64,000 nucleotides of DNA from assembly GCA_036245805.1 (NCBI GenBank), contig BTRK01000005.1:11904001-11968000 (forward strand), in the 5' to 3' direction. The position numbers and the translations under genes are program-made. Under the pieces are notes generated by a model, which worked only from the letters and a program-made list of their open reading frames with translations, made no database searches and was not told the DNA's origin. The DNA is from Pristionchus mayeri. Taxonomy: Eukaryota; Nematoda; Chromadorea; Rhabditida; Neodiplogasteridae. Positions 10,732 to 23,361 of this stretch are shown here, piece by piece; position 1 is the stretch's first letter, and the number at the start of each line of letters is the position of its first letter.

Positions 10732-12828
10732 ATGGAGATTTACCTCGATATTCATACGGAAGAATTACTGCTGACAGTGCAACGCACATTATTCTTCGTC
10801 AACATTCCATTGAATACCCTGTGCATGTATTGTCTCATCAAACACACTCCGCCAGCGCAGCAGGGAGTTCGCAATTGTTTCATCTTCATTGAAGTTGCAA
10901 CGCTTGCATTTTGCTTATGTAATTCATCTTTTCAGATTATGGTGATAATTACCAATTTCTATCTCGATATCCTGTTCAAGCCGATTCCGTGTTTTCCCGC
11001 ATTTGCTGGATATATCAAGTGTTAGCTACTGGGTACTATTCCAGCCGTATCGTACATGTCAGCGAAATCAGAACCGCCACCGAGAGGCACCGATAAATTT
11101 TCGATTTCTGGCTCTCTGCGAATACGCAATTTTAAAAGTCGTGGTGCTCATAATTTTTATCATGGTCGATTTGCCGGAATCGACCCGGACATGCTCGGTC
11201 AATTATGGCTAGAAATCGATAAATCAAATACACAACATTTTGGTGCGATTGCGGTATTTAGGAAAGCTCACCGAACTTGTGAGCTTTCCAAAATACCGTA
11301 ATCACACCATAATTGTTTGCTTTCGATTAATCGATTTATAGCCATAATTGACCGGGCATATCCGGGTCGATTCCGCCAAATCGGCCATGATAAAAAATAT
11401 GAGCACAACCACGACTTTTAAAATTGCGTATTCGCAGAGAGCCAGAAATCGAAAATTTCTCGGTGCCTCTCGGCGGCCGTTCTGATTTCGCTGACATGTA
11501 CGATAATATGTGTTTCTCGATCGTACACAACTATTCGTTATTTGTTATAGGGCATATTGATGGTGCTCCTACTGCTAACGGGTGCGGGAATAATGTCCTG
11601 CATATTTTACCGCCATCAAGTAATTATCCCTGTCCATCACCCGTTTCGATTTAATCAGGTTTGATAGTTAACGAAAGTGCTTTATTCAATTTATTATTAC
11701 GCAGAGGACACGTCTCCTGATGATCTTTGTAGTCGTTGTAGCACTTTGTGGGACTCCAATTGGCTACATATTTTGGCCTTTCGACCACTCGGACGAGCTG
11801 ACAATTCTAAAGGAGGCAAGCTTTACCAATCTAAAATATTTGTCTCAATTAAATGGCACTCTTCTAATATAAATAAAAAATCACATTGACATTGCGATTT
11901 AGCACCCTGACACTTTAGAATCCGCACAACTTGTCTTGGATCGTTGATCGTGGTCCATATCGAATTCATGAAAGAAGCAATTTCATGGTTCGAGGATCCG
12001 CAGTTATCACTATGGTGATTTTCATTCTTGAAAAAATAATGAAAATTTATTTCAGAATCCTTCCCTAATGCCAATTCTACCGGCGATATTGTTCTGGCAC
12101 ATGTTCTATGTGCTCTTAACCTCGGTATGTCGAAGTTATTTTTTTAAATGTCACAATATAAAAAGGAAAAATAATATAATTATTATTTTTCCAGATAGAT
12201 CGCAGTCCTGCTTCCATCAAACTAGCTATTAGCTCCTTGTTGGTGTTATGCGTCCAGGTTCGGATTGGTTTCCGTGGACACAAATTTAGCATAATTTCTT
12301 ACGTAACGAAAGATTCTTGAAATTTAATAATTCCATAAAACTCATTTTGAGATCTCTTTGCCTCCCTCACAATTCAAGTGTAATCTATTCAATCTGTCCC
12401 AATCTCAAATAATAATAAAAAATAGTTTCCAGCTGATCATCCCTTTCGCTTTGATCGACTTTTCCTCGTTTATCCTGATGACTGCTCTGGTTTGCGACTG
12501 CATTCCCTATTGTGCGTTTCCGAATTTATATATCTAAATTGTGCTCTTCTAAGAACTTGCTTATTCGTAAAATTCTATACAGTTTTCCCGTTTGCCTGGT
12601 CATCAATCATACTGATTCATTCTTATCATTTCAGCAATCGTTCTTGCCTCATACTGCGCACTTGCGCTACATCCGCTCTCTCACAACCTCATCCTCCTTT
12701 TCACTACATCCGCATACAGAAGATTCATCTTTTCCGGTTTCAGGCAGTTCAAAATGGACTTCGACAAGGTCACTTTTACAACTTGGAAATATTTAAACGA
12801 AATGTTTAGAGGCGAGGAACTATCGTGA
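10732..12828 (+). pseudogene. Str-superfamily (srh/sri-like) 7TM chemoreceptor, interrupted by a palindrome
   Basis: Exons parallel those of the copy at 28221-29780: start 10732-10893 (LCMYCLIKHTPP), a second near 10936, then GAGIMSCIFYRHQ near 11600, IFWPFDHSDEL near 11780, NPHNLSWIVDRGPYRIHE near 11930, further membrane exons near 12060, 12200 and 12430, and a terminal exon ending MFRGEELS at 12826-12828. After exon 2 the reading frame meets TAG, and about 16 residues present in the other copy are replaced by a 458-bp palindrome (11048-11505). Downstream exons keep good splice sites. The intron after ILKE uses a GC donor. Such receptors sense odorants in chemosensory neurons; this one is probably non-functional. 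Confidence 0.7.
11048..11505. mobile_element. 458-bp palindromic (foldback) element
   Basis: The arms begin TATCGTACATGTCAGCGAAATC and are near-perfect inverted copies meeting around 11277-11300, where a smaller hairpin (AGCTCACCGAACTTGTGAGCT) forms the centre. The termini read TA...TA, as for elements inserting at TA. No transposase is encoded; the two short frames in the arms are mirror images of each other. It lies inside the decayed receptor. Confidence 0.85.
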
Positions 12829-13485
12829 AAATCACGTCTTCTCGGGTGTTTTAACTCATATCTTTAATTATTTTTCAACAAATAAAGTTTTACTCACTAC
12901 TCAGTAACTCAAAACTCATTGCTCGAACGAGATGTCCTATTTTCCAAATATGAAATATCAGCTAATTATCTTTGGGGACAACAGGTGAGTTGTCGGTGCA
13001 CTACAAGTTTTCGGCTGGCGCGTGCAGTACAATATTATATGAATTATATTGTTGACACGGTACAAATAATTGAATCCGGTAGTTAATTGTTATAAGACAG
13101 AATCACATGTAGGATAGCTCTGATTGAAGCGTGTTGCTCAACCACGAAGATTTGAATACAAAGAAACCACATTTCATGAACTCAATCCGATGTATATGTC
13201 ATCCCATCCTTCAAAAATGAACTCAGTGATCGAATGTGCCAAGCTAAAGGAAATGCGTCATTCTTAGATTCTTCTCAAAAAAGAGTAGGTACGAAAGGCA
13301 TTTCCTTTAGGACACCAAAAATTCTTAGAATACATACAGTGCGATAAAGTTTTAGTTTTTGGTGTGAATATAGGAAAACAGTAGAAAAAATGCCCCGTTA
13401 TATCCCCATCGTTTCCCAATAATGATTACGAATATCGTGCAAATAGTAGAGATAAATTCGATATTCGTGCAAAATTAATTGGGCG
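12829..13485. other. Intergenic between Str-type and Srx-like receptor genes
   Basis: AT-rich sequence between two genes that converge here. A possible first exon starting at about 12928 (ATGTCCTATTTTCC, followed by a GTGAGT donor near 12985) is too short to support alone. Nothing else recognisable. Confidence 0.4.
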
Positions 13486-15790
13486 TCAAGCGGTTGCATT
13501 TGAACCTCCTCCATTGAGTGTGTGCATAGGCGTTACAGCTTTCTTCTTCACCATGTTGGCAATCACATTTGGAAAATGGAAGAGAAGAATTATGGATCTG
13601 AAATACACGTTTTCATGTACACTTCAGTACTTCCTTACGTGTCCAGAATGTTGGTGACAATCCAAATGGATGAGAATACAATCTGGAGGTTCTTATTTTT
13701 CGTCTCTGGTAGAATGAAGAAGAATATTATGTTGACCGTTATCGTTGGAGTGCATTGGCAGAAGCTCTTAATTACAGATTTTAGATCTTCTAAATTACAA
13801 CTTTCAGCTTTCTTATTATTATTTGTGCTAGCTTATCTTTAGATTTCACCTATATGTCTACAAATCGAGAGAAATGCGTACTTGAAGTAGAAGTCGCGTT
13901 TCAATACGCCGTCTTTCGTGGGCATTAGTGATGTACAACTGAAATCATGATTGTGCTGAATACTTCTGGAGAAGACACCTTGGATTTCCTGTAAATGATA
14001 TACGAAAATGTTATTGTATCGAGAGACACGATCATAATGATCTCGCACGTTGACCAGTAAACTTCGAAGTATCTGCAATGGTGCAATTTACCAGGTTGGC
14101 CGGACAGTCTTTGTCACTGGTTTGTTTTTTCACTGTTCGTCTCAAATGCACTTTGGCGTTCCCTCGTTCCTTGTGAATAACATTCAGTGAAGGATCTTTA
14201 TAGTAAACAACTCCACACCCCTTCCCTTCAGTCAGGCTCTAGTAGAGCAACGATGTATATCACTAGTACTATCCACTTCCGTCATTCTACAGTTTCACCT
14301 CTTCATATCCTACACAAAGATGAAGGATTCGGAGACCCTACTGAAGTATGTTTATGACACGCATGCCCCTCACAACAACACAGTCAGGATTTGGTTTCAT
14401 CGCTTCGAATAAGGCGACTTTTCAAATTTCCTTAATTTTTCGATTTTTTCTTCTTTTTCCCGCTCATGTGGGTCCTACAGGGAGGGGATCCATAGATTCA
14501 AGGAACATTAGGCTTATGTTGTCAATGATGATGACTCGTATACTTGAACTCGTGTTATTGTTTCCTCAAATAAATAAAGTTAAAAAAAGTGACGAAGACT
14601 TTCCGGTCAACCTATAATAATAGAAGAGCTAAGAAATGGTCAAAATTCAGAATTCCAAAAAAAGTTTCAAAATGATTTTAATCTCGTGCATACAATGCTC
14701 ACTTTATGTAGAACTCGGTCCATTCAGTGTTTGTCATGCGCCATAAATATGTGCTCCTGTCGTAGACCCAGTGTAGGTTGACATCTCAGAAGAATATTAT
14801 ACTTTTATGTTGCTTATCAATATTTTTTTACTTTCATATTTTAACATTTTGGACAATTTTGTTCTGGAGAAAAACTTGATAAAAATATGTTGATCAACAA
14901 CAAGATTGGAAGCTGTTTTAGGAGGTCATCCAAGTCGACTTGTGGAGTCCCTTTTGCCATCCGTACTTACCCAACAACGTCATCAGTACCGTATGGAATA
15001 TGATTATTAATGCAGCGACCACTAGGATCTTCGGAGTTGATCTTCTCCACACATGAAAATACTCGGCATAACCGTTTGTTTGAGCCCCAAACTACCTTTT
15101 GCAACGACGGAAATAAAACGATGTAAATCAATCGATTCACTGCGAACAGATCATGCATTGCTCCAGAGTAGTGGTAACTGATTTCTGCGATCTGAAAGGA
15201 AAGGTTTGCGGTGGGTCAAAATGCGTGCTTGTACTTATGTGATGATAATAGCCAGTAGTGAGCCATCAGAAGGGGCGAGTTCGGTCGGAATCAAACTGTA
15301 GACGGAAGTGACGAAGAGAAGCGTCAGTTCAGTTCGCATCTGCCACTTGCACAACACTCCAAAACTGGAAAATATTTGATTTGTTTCAAATTCAGAAATG
15401 GTATGACTACAACAGAAAAAAACATGGTAACGCCATAATGAAATTAATGCATCTTCACTAATTGTTTTCACCAAAAAAAGCGCTCGATAAACAAAAAGAT
15501 CCCACGATTCTTGTAGTACGGGCGACTTCCTGATCGTCCACAGGGCAAGGGAGCACACCGAACATCCGATAGTGAATGTCTGAGTGATGTCGGTAAGCCA
15601 TTGGAATATAGATTAATAATATTGTATTAATACAGTATTTTCGAAAATATTGCTAAAGGAAAGTTTAGAACATAATATGAAAATGTCAGAACTTGAGTTT
15701 ACATACCAAAATAACAAATCCAGTAGCGAATTCGACCATGTTTTGCCTGTTCAAGTGCTGAGGAGTGAGCGCAGAGGATGGGCGCTGAAG
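13486..15790 (-). CDS. Srx-like 7TM chemoreceptor, possibly degraded
   Basis: Read on the minus strand from about 15790. Segments follow the Srx order: MVEFATGFVIL, a TM1/TM2 part with CSLALWTIRKSP, TM with FGVLCKWQMRTEL, TM3 with AMHDLFAVNRLIYIVLFPSL (Srx H...NR...P signature), TM4 PKILVVAALIIIFHTVLM, TM5 TCEIIMIVSLDTITFSYII, a loop RRIETRLLLQ, TM6 CQCTPTITVNIIFFFILP, TM7 SIWIVTNILD and tail LLFHFPNVIANMVKKK, stop 13486-13488. Most exons have canonical borders, but the exon ending near 15235 shows ATAAG where a GTAAG donor is expected. That may mean a lost splice site or a mis-drawn border. Srx receptors are chemosensory GPCRs of nematodes. Confidence 0.6.
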
Positions 15791-16480
15791 AATCTACAGA
15801 GAAAGATGTAAATGATACATGTGCATCATAATTAAGAGCTACAGTATGCTTGGTATTCTCGTTAGTGTAATATAAATTAATGAGATAGAGGAGGATACTA
15901 GACAAACAAATAATCTCATTTGTTCACCACATCATACATCACATTACGAAGTTGCAGAAATTTCATTCACAAATATAATACAATATATTCATCGGAAAAA
16001 TAATGCATAAACCAATGCAATACGTATAAAATAAGTATAATTCACTTCCTTGGTTCCACACACACATTATCTTTGAGGGTAATTCAGTATCAATATTGTT
16101 GAGTAGAGGGCTCGGCTTCCGGTACTTACAGGTTGTTGCAAAAGTCCTGTGGTTTTTTGTGTCCGCACTTTGAACAATCATAACTCGCGTGTCTCAAATC
16201 TTAATCGCCAACAAACATAACATTCTTTAGGGGTATGCTTGAACTTTGTTCACACATATTTCAATCAAACCGATCTTGCCACCAACGCAAGAAATTATGA
16301 TTTACCCAAATGCAAACAGTTGACCAAATTTTGCTTTAAATTTATTTCTCTAGATATTTGGAAGGAAAATCCAAGAAACAACTTCATATTGTTAGCTGAG
16401 AAGTAGCATTGATATTCTTTCAAAAAATAGGTTAGACCTGCCATGTGAGTGGGTTTGAAACAAATTACATGATTGCAAAA
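15791..16480. other. Intergenic, AT-rich
   Basis: Between the Srx-like gene and the large palindrome. Short open frames (15963-16181) show no splice context or homology I recognise. Nothing supported. Confidence 0.4.
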
Positions 16481-18273
16481 ATATGAGAGACTGTCTGAGA
16501 GGATTCACCATAGGCCGTACAGCGAAAAATAAAGTTCTGATTTTAAGATCTCCCTAGGGGTAACTTTTCGCGTAGAGTTCGAAAATCGACCTTAGAAAGC
16601 CGTATCTCTTACCCCTCATTTCGAGTGTTGCTCTGAATTTGGGTTTTCGGTTTTCGTAAATCGTGAACGGCTCATCCAAACCCCACAAATGCATGGTAAT
16701 TCTGAAAGATCTCGACGAGATGAGCATTTTCACTGTTGGAAGTAAAACTCTCATCTGTGAAAAAAGTTATGACCAAAGATGTGAAAAAAGTATTCTCAAA
16801 AATACCGCCCTGAAAATTTTTTTGGCGCGTTACGTAAAATAAAAGTTTTCAAATGATTCCTCATGAAAAACTACCCCTAGAAATGTTTCTCTCATTTCGA
16901 AAGGAGTGATTATTTTGGTAGTTCTGGCTAGCGGAACAGTCAGAGCTCCGGTTTCTTCAATTTTTCAAGTCGGCTGTCTGCAAATGTAGAGCTCAGAATT
17001 TACTCCCAGCGCCTGAAATATTTCATAAACACATTATTCGGAACGTTTCGACTCAGAAATACGTCATTCAGACTGACCAAAACCAATCATGGTGGTCCTA
17101 TAGATACTTTTTTCGACAAAGCCTTGTCACGCACTTTGACGATATGTTTTGGCAATCATGACGCAACAACAAAAGGTTCGACAGTTGATAGATGGTAAAT
17201 ATGGAATAGCTAAGCTATATTAAACAATAATAATTTGTTTTAGGACCACTCCTACACTTTTCAAGTATGCAACAATCCGATAATTGTAAATTTCGTGCCC
17301 ATGTAGCATGTATCCCGAACCACAGCAGCCTAAACCATAACTTTTAAGCGTTCTAGTGCGAAAATTCGGATTCTACGAGTGAAAATACACAAAGAAATAT
17401 TGATTTCATATGTTTCCGTCATATCGACATTTTTACCCCCTACTGCTCCAGGGGGCAAAAATGAAAAAAAAAATTTTCTTAAATGTTATTTCGTGAATAT
17501 ATTTTCTAGTGTATTTTCACTCGTAGAAATCGAATTTCCACGTTAGAATGCTTAAAAATAATCTTTGGGCCTGCTGTCGTTGTCGAATCATGCTACTGGG
17601 GCACGAAATTTACAAATATCGGATTGTTGCATACTTGAAAAGTGTAGGAGTGGTCCTAAAACAAGTTATAAGTGTTTAATATATCTTAGCTATTACATAT
17701 TTACCACTTATCAACTGTCGAACCTTTTGTTGTTGCGTTATGATTGTCAAAACATATCGTCAAAGTGCGTGACAAGGCTTTGTCGAAAAAAAGTATCTAT
17801 AGGACCACCATGATTGGTTTTGGTCAGTCTGGATGACGTATTTCAGAGTCGAAACGTTCCGAATTATGTGTTTATGAAATATTTCAGGCGCTGGGAGTAA
17901 ATACTGAGCTCTACATTTTTTTCAGGGCGGAATACTTTTTTTTGAGAATACTTTTTTTCACAACTTTGGTCATAACTTTTTTCACAGATGAGAGACTTTT
18001 ACTTCCAACAGTGAAAATGATTATCTCGTCGAGATCTTTCAGAATTACTATGCATTTGTGGGGTTTGGATGAGCCGTTCACGATTTACGAAAACCGACCG
18101 CCCAAATTCAGAGCAACACTCGAAATGAGGGGTAAGAGATACGGCTTTCTAAGGTCGATTTTTGAACTCTACGCGAAAAGTTACCCCTAGCATGATCTTA
18201 AAATCAGAACTTTATTTTTCGCAGTACGGCCTATAGGGGATATAGCTCAGTTCTCTCAGAAAGTCTCTCATAT
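16481..18273. mobile_element. 1.8-kb palindromic element with asymmetric arms
   Basis: The outer arms start ATATGAGAGACTGTCTGAGAG and are mirrored at 18250-18273. The pair 16511-16550 and 18194-18233 is almost perfectly inverse, as are 17360-17390 and 17509-17540. The spacing shows the left arm is about 155 bp longer, with extra sequence between about 16800 and 17000. The loop is only about 120 bp (17391-17508). Both arms contain the same open stretch around MHLWGLDEPFTIYENR (16554-16754 minus, 17942-18190 plus), so either it derives from a coding fragment or it is chance. No transposase was found. Confidence 0.85.
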
Positions 18274-19629
18274 GAGCAGACCTCGGCTGCATGTGACTTG
18301 TACCTTCTTTTCTGAATGGAAGACCAAGCATACAGGCTCCGTCATGTGTGCGCTGTATGCACCCGAGAAGAGGCTATATTCTCATAAAAAATATTGGAGC
18401 TTGCTTCTTCTCCGTTTCAGAAAATTTGAATTTCTTATTTTTCAGAAATATGCAAAATCAACACCGAAATGCAGCAATGTAGTCATGTCTAGATCAATGC
18501 ATTCCTCGAAAGGGTGTAACTTCCAGCATCCATGAGAAAAAGTGTTTATAGGGTAAAGGTTGGGTCTTCATATAACCACCATAGTTTGAGCATTCATGCT
18601 TCAGAGAAAACAGAAAATTGAGAAATGTTGCGTTTTCGATGGATGAATTTTCGTAATTTTAACTGGATCCTGTTCTCGCCTCTCTGATTGGGCAATGCTG
18701 GTAGGGTGCGCATATGAAAGAGTATGCAAGGCCTCATTAGTAATCAATATCCCGAAGTTCATCTATCAATCCAACAAGAAGATGGAAGGCAAAATTTCAA
18801 AATTCCACAGGAATTATGCAACAACCTAATAGTCATCCCATACAACAATAAGTGTTGGTTCACAGGATTCACAACGAAAATAAACATTTCTCGAAGAAGG
18901 ATGCCAGAAAGAATGACAACATACTAAAATTGTAGTTCGACCAAGAGTCGCTTAGTCATAACGGGTTCATTGCTAGGACTGTGACTATATGCCAAACCTT
19001 GGCGCTGATGTGCTATTGTGAGAATTGCAAACCATTGCGCTCTTACTCGCCAAACCGTGATACGGATTCGCACTCGGATAAACGTGAATGGAAGCAAAGA
19101 GCGATAAGAGTAATGACTAGCCTTTACGGAAAGCCTTGCAATTGTGCATCGCTATCGAATTTATACCTACCGTTATGATATGACCAGTTTTCAAATTATA
19201 CAAATCCGGTCCGTGGGCTTCATCCAAGAAGAGGACTTGGCATAATACTACTATGATTGTTGTATTACACCTACTTTGCAGCATAATTATTTTCAAATGT
19301 ATGTATTTATTTGACAACTTCATGGCAATTAGTTCGAGTAAGAACAAGCGATGATTAATTATGGTTCAGTGACGGAATAGTTGCCATTTCCTTCGTCTTC
19401 TTCAGGGATTCTCTCGAATTATTAGCACTTTGCGTCGTGGTGAATATATGTGCCATAGTTTGCTAAGATGAGGCAGTGGCCGATCCTGAAATTGATCAAA
19501 ACAATTAAGTCGGTACGCTTCAAATTCATCGCATGTTGGTTTTGCTCACTATCTGTTCGGATACTCAATAGGACAATTCTGATCTTCACAACCTTTCCCC
19601 GCTATTCAGAAAACGCAAATGACAACTTA
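18274..19629. other. Intergenic, no gene recognised
   Basis: Several short frames exist on both strands, but none shows consistent splice sites or a family motif. This is the 3' flank of the minus-strand astacin gene. Confidence 0.4.
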
Positions 19630-22600
19630 TCAACAAATGAATGCACCTTCGGAGATTTGCGATTTCGGCTCAATGGAGAATGTAACTTCGGAATAGAGGT
19701 CCCATCCGGGCGAGGCGTACACTTGGTATCTATATGTACGCTTTTAAAATTCCTCGATTTGGCGAGGTCACAGTCCAAGTATTCAATTAATTTTGTGCGA
19801 CCAAACATGCCCAACCTTACATCACATCGAACTCACCCAATAACGTTCGTTTTCGAAACGAAGGTGTGGCCAGTCCGATTCGAACAACATAATCTGAACA
19901 ACACTCCGTATAAGCTGGAGTTTATAAACTACTTTAAAAAACACATTACAAATCACCTCTTGCCTACCACCGACATGTCTCCATCGACTATTTCGACTGC
20001 CTGTTTCTTGCATTCTTGCTCACAACCAAGCAATTCGATCTTAGTTAGCGTTACCCGAATTTTCTCGCCCTTCGGAGCCTGCAAGGGTAGACGTCAAACG
20101 TTATACAAACATAAATTTGTACTAACAAGTGGAGATATCTTCTTTTTTCAAGTGGAGTTACAAGTGGATTTATATTTTTTTCAATTCTTACGTGAGGTTT
20201 ATCGTGCATTAATATGAGACCGTTCGCGGTAGATTCAGCAAAGCTTCGTTACAGCCCAAAAGTGAGCAGTGATGAAAACATGTTCCTTGGGGTAGTTTTT
20301 GATGCTGAACATGGTGGTCCACTTCAATTTGCATGATTCGTTCATTTAAAGTCGGTGTAGTGCCTTTCTACTTCCGGCCAAATCTTGTTTTTCGCATGCT
20401 GCACTCCTCAAATACATGCTAGAAGCATGAAATTTCGCGTGCCCTAGCAGAATTTCATGGAGAATCGACCTGTCTATTTCATTGGTCATGAATAGTTCTC
20501 ACTATCGAGGAAATTCAATTTTTTTCACTCGTTCAGATGAGCGAGTGGAGAGGAATAGATCGATCCGCCTTTTCGTGCTGATTCGAATGGTTTATACATG
20601 TATGGGGTTCTGGCATACCCGAAGGGTACTTATGTACGATTTTCTCATTTTTGAGCGCATTTCACTGTGTAAATTACGAATGAGCGAGAGGAAAATGGGA
20701 GGGAGATTCATGTCCCTCCCACTCGTTCCCCGATTGCACTGAAATTGCACAGTTAAATGCGCTCAAAAATGAGAAAATCGTACATAAGTACCCTTAGGGT
20801 ATGTCAGAACCCCATGTATATATCATTCGAATCAGCACGAAAAGGCGCATCGATCTATTACGGCCTCCACTCGCTCATTTGAACGACTCAAAAAGTTGAT
20901 TTTTCTCGATACTGCGAAAAATTCATGACCAATGAAATACACAGGTCGATTCTCCATGAAATTCTGCTCGGGTACGCGAAATTTCATGCCTCTAGCATGA
21001 ATAGGAAGAGTGCAGCATGCGAAAAACAAGATTTGGCCAGAAGTAGAAAGGTACTACACCGACTTAAAATGAACGAATCATGCAAATTGAAGAGGACCAC
21101 CATGTTCAGCATCAAAAACTACCCCAAGAAACATGTTTTCACCACTGCTCACTTTTGGGCTGTACCGAGGACTCACTACGATTTGTTGAATCTATCACGG
21201 ACGGTCTCATATGCTGTGCGCAACTGAAACCTACCCTAATACAATATCGAAATTTTCAATTATGATTACTCAATTAACATGCCTTGATAACGGCCAGATC
21301 TTTATTGAATCGATCGAAATCGTCAGTATCATAATCCTTTAACATCAATTAGTACCATCAATACAGCGAAAATATAACTTACTTCATCAGAAAAATTCCC
21401 AGACGCATTGTAGTGCAGAGTCAACGGATGCCCCTGGAATTGAACCAAATTTCTTTGTCAGCATTTTAAAAAATCTTACCTCAACCACGTTTTTGACGTT
21501 CAATTCGTTCTCGCATTGTATACCTTTGTAGAACATTGGGCAAACGCATCTATTTGAAAATGTTTCCTCTAAAGTATATCGCAATTTCACTCACTTATCG
21601 CATTCATGCGGATGCTGGTATCCTTTGTTTTGGCAGTTCAGTTTAATTTTGCATGAATCTGAAGTGGTAATTTTCTTCAAATGATGTGAAGAAGCTCGAA
21701 CCAGAGCAGTTGTATCGAATGTTTATGACCTTCCAATCGTTGAAAGTCATGCCATGGTACTGTAAACAAGTCAAGATTTAAAAAAGGACCACATCTTACT
21801 CACTCCTCCAAGAGACCCGATGTAATCCTCGTCAATTGGAATCATAACTGGAGTCCTTTCATCTTTGCTGAAATCCGCTGAAAGTGAGCGCGATTTGTAT
21901 ACAATCGAATGATTGTTCTAACTTGCTATGTACTGCATATTGCTGTTGTAGTCGTAGGGAATGTAGTAATTATCGAAATGATCCCAAGGGAGCTGAATGT
22001 TGTGCTTGTAGTATGTAAACCGATTTTCGAAACACAGCGATCGCATGAACTTACGACGTCGAAGTTATATGTTTCATTCGGATTTATTTCATCGCCAATA
22101 ACCCGAATATAAGCATTACGGTCTGATCTGTAATATTACAATTAAAAAAAATACATACATTCAACAGTAATAAAACCTCGATTGAGTGTGCTCGAATCCC
22201 AAAGCGTGCATTATCTCATGTTGAACTGTGTCCAACTGAAAGTTTGGTAAATCACTCTTTGAAAAACACATTTTTCCTAGACAATAATGAAAACTATTCG
22301 CATTTGAAATATTGAACACACCGAAAAACACCGGTCACCCAGATTAAGCTTCTGATTCGTGCTTTCCGATGAATCTTTTTCGTCTTCAAGCCCGTCTCGC
22401 ACATCTCCGACTTGGGAATGACACGAGTCATATTTTCCGTCGAAGTGCAACTGAAATCGAGTGCTGAATATTTTACGAACAACCCACTTTAGAATTGTCT
22501 ATAGTGTCAGCGATGGGACACAATATTTTCCTCTTTTCTCAAATTCTTCATACCGTTCGATTTAATAAATCAAACTCTTCTGTAATCTTGTAAATATTTG

Positions 22601-23361
22601 AGCCGCAACACATGATCGAACCTGTGGCCCTACTTCGTTTTCTTCCAAGGATACGCAAGTGTTTCTTTCGATTGTCGCAATTGCGTCTAGAATCATCTCC
22701 CTTTGTGCGTCATCTGGAACAAAAATGTCTTCTAAATATAGATATTTGCCTTGGCGCTTGAATACCGTATTCTGCAATAGAGCAATGCTGCGGAAAGATC
22801 ACGGGTGGAATTTATGGGAACTTGAAAATTTTACCGCGGGGTGTGAAATGGTTTTACACCTCATAGCCAAATTTTCAAGGTCCTAGCTCTACTGGAAACT
22901 GAGATAAAAATTACGGGATTTCAAATTTGAACTTTCGCACCCCTTTCCACCCCTGATATTTCCGCGGCATAAGAAACTAGGGTATTTTATTTTTAACTCT
23001 CTCTCTCTCTCACACACGCTTTGTTTTGAGTTCAGATAGAGTTGATAATAACAATAATATTTTAAGACGCTCACTGTATCCTGTAGAGATGATGAAGGGT
23101 ATAGGCATATCCCAAATTGTCGCATTAACATTAGAAGCTGCTCGTTTCCCTCGCTAAAAAATGATATTTGCAAGAAATGTCACTTTAAAGATGCTACCTC
23201 GGATGACTCCTTATTATGGATATCCATATCCGATCCTATGACCTGTTATAAATGTTCTCAATAAGCTCATAAAAAATTGAAGAAAAAAAATGAATTACCT
23301 TTGCACTCTCGAAACATGTCATAATGGCGAGCAGTATTCGCAGGAGTTGAAGTCGTAACAT
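19630..23361 (-). CDS. Astacin-family zinc metalloprotease with EGF-like and CUB modules (nas-type)
   Basis: Sixteen exons assembled with consistent phase: 23299-23361 (signal peptide MLRLQLLRILLAIMTCF), 23198-23242, 22622-22771 (TCVSLEENE region), 22322-22450 (SCHSQVGDVRDG), 22177-22235 with the zinc motif HEIMHALGFEH, 22055-22127, 21923-22004 (PYDYNSNMQY, equivalent to the astacin Met-turn YDYNSVMHY), 21804-21877 (IGSLGG), 21702-21759, EGF exons 21595-21658 and 21480-21549 (CVCPMFYKGIQC), then CUB exons 21383-21433, 21283-21336, 19957-20078 (APKGEKIRVTLTKIE) and 19837-19914 (FRLCCSN), ending about 19630-19740. The product is a secreted protease; nematode NAS proteins act in cuticle, moulting and digestion. 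The intron after 21283 uses a GC donor and hosts a 1-kb palindrome. The last junction is ambiguous: the strong GTGAGT donor gives a different C-terminal frame from the one that resembles CUB. Confidence 0.9.
20213..21211. mobile_element. 1-kb palindromic element in an astacin-gene intron
   Basis: The arms begin TATGAGACCG and end CGGTCTCATA. Each is about 460 bp and closely matched (for example GGGGTAGTTTTTGATGCTGA on one strand and its complement near 21105-21125), with a loop of roughly 75 bp around 20680-20755. There is no ORF with a recognisable domain. It lies wholly within the intron 20079-21282. Confidence 0.9.

Noticed and set aside
11056..11530. Two similar short proteins on opposite strands
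   Set aside because: Mirror-image translations of the arms of one palindrome, not two genes.
19468..20217. 249-codon plus-strand open frame
   Set aside because: It is antisense to the CUB exons of the astacin gene, which have consistent splice sites and phases; the plus frame has no domain.
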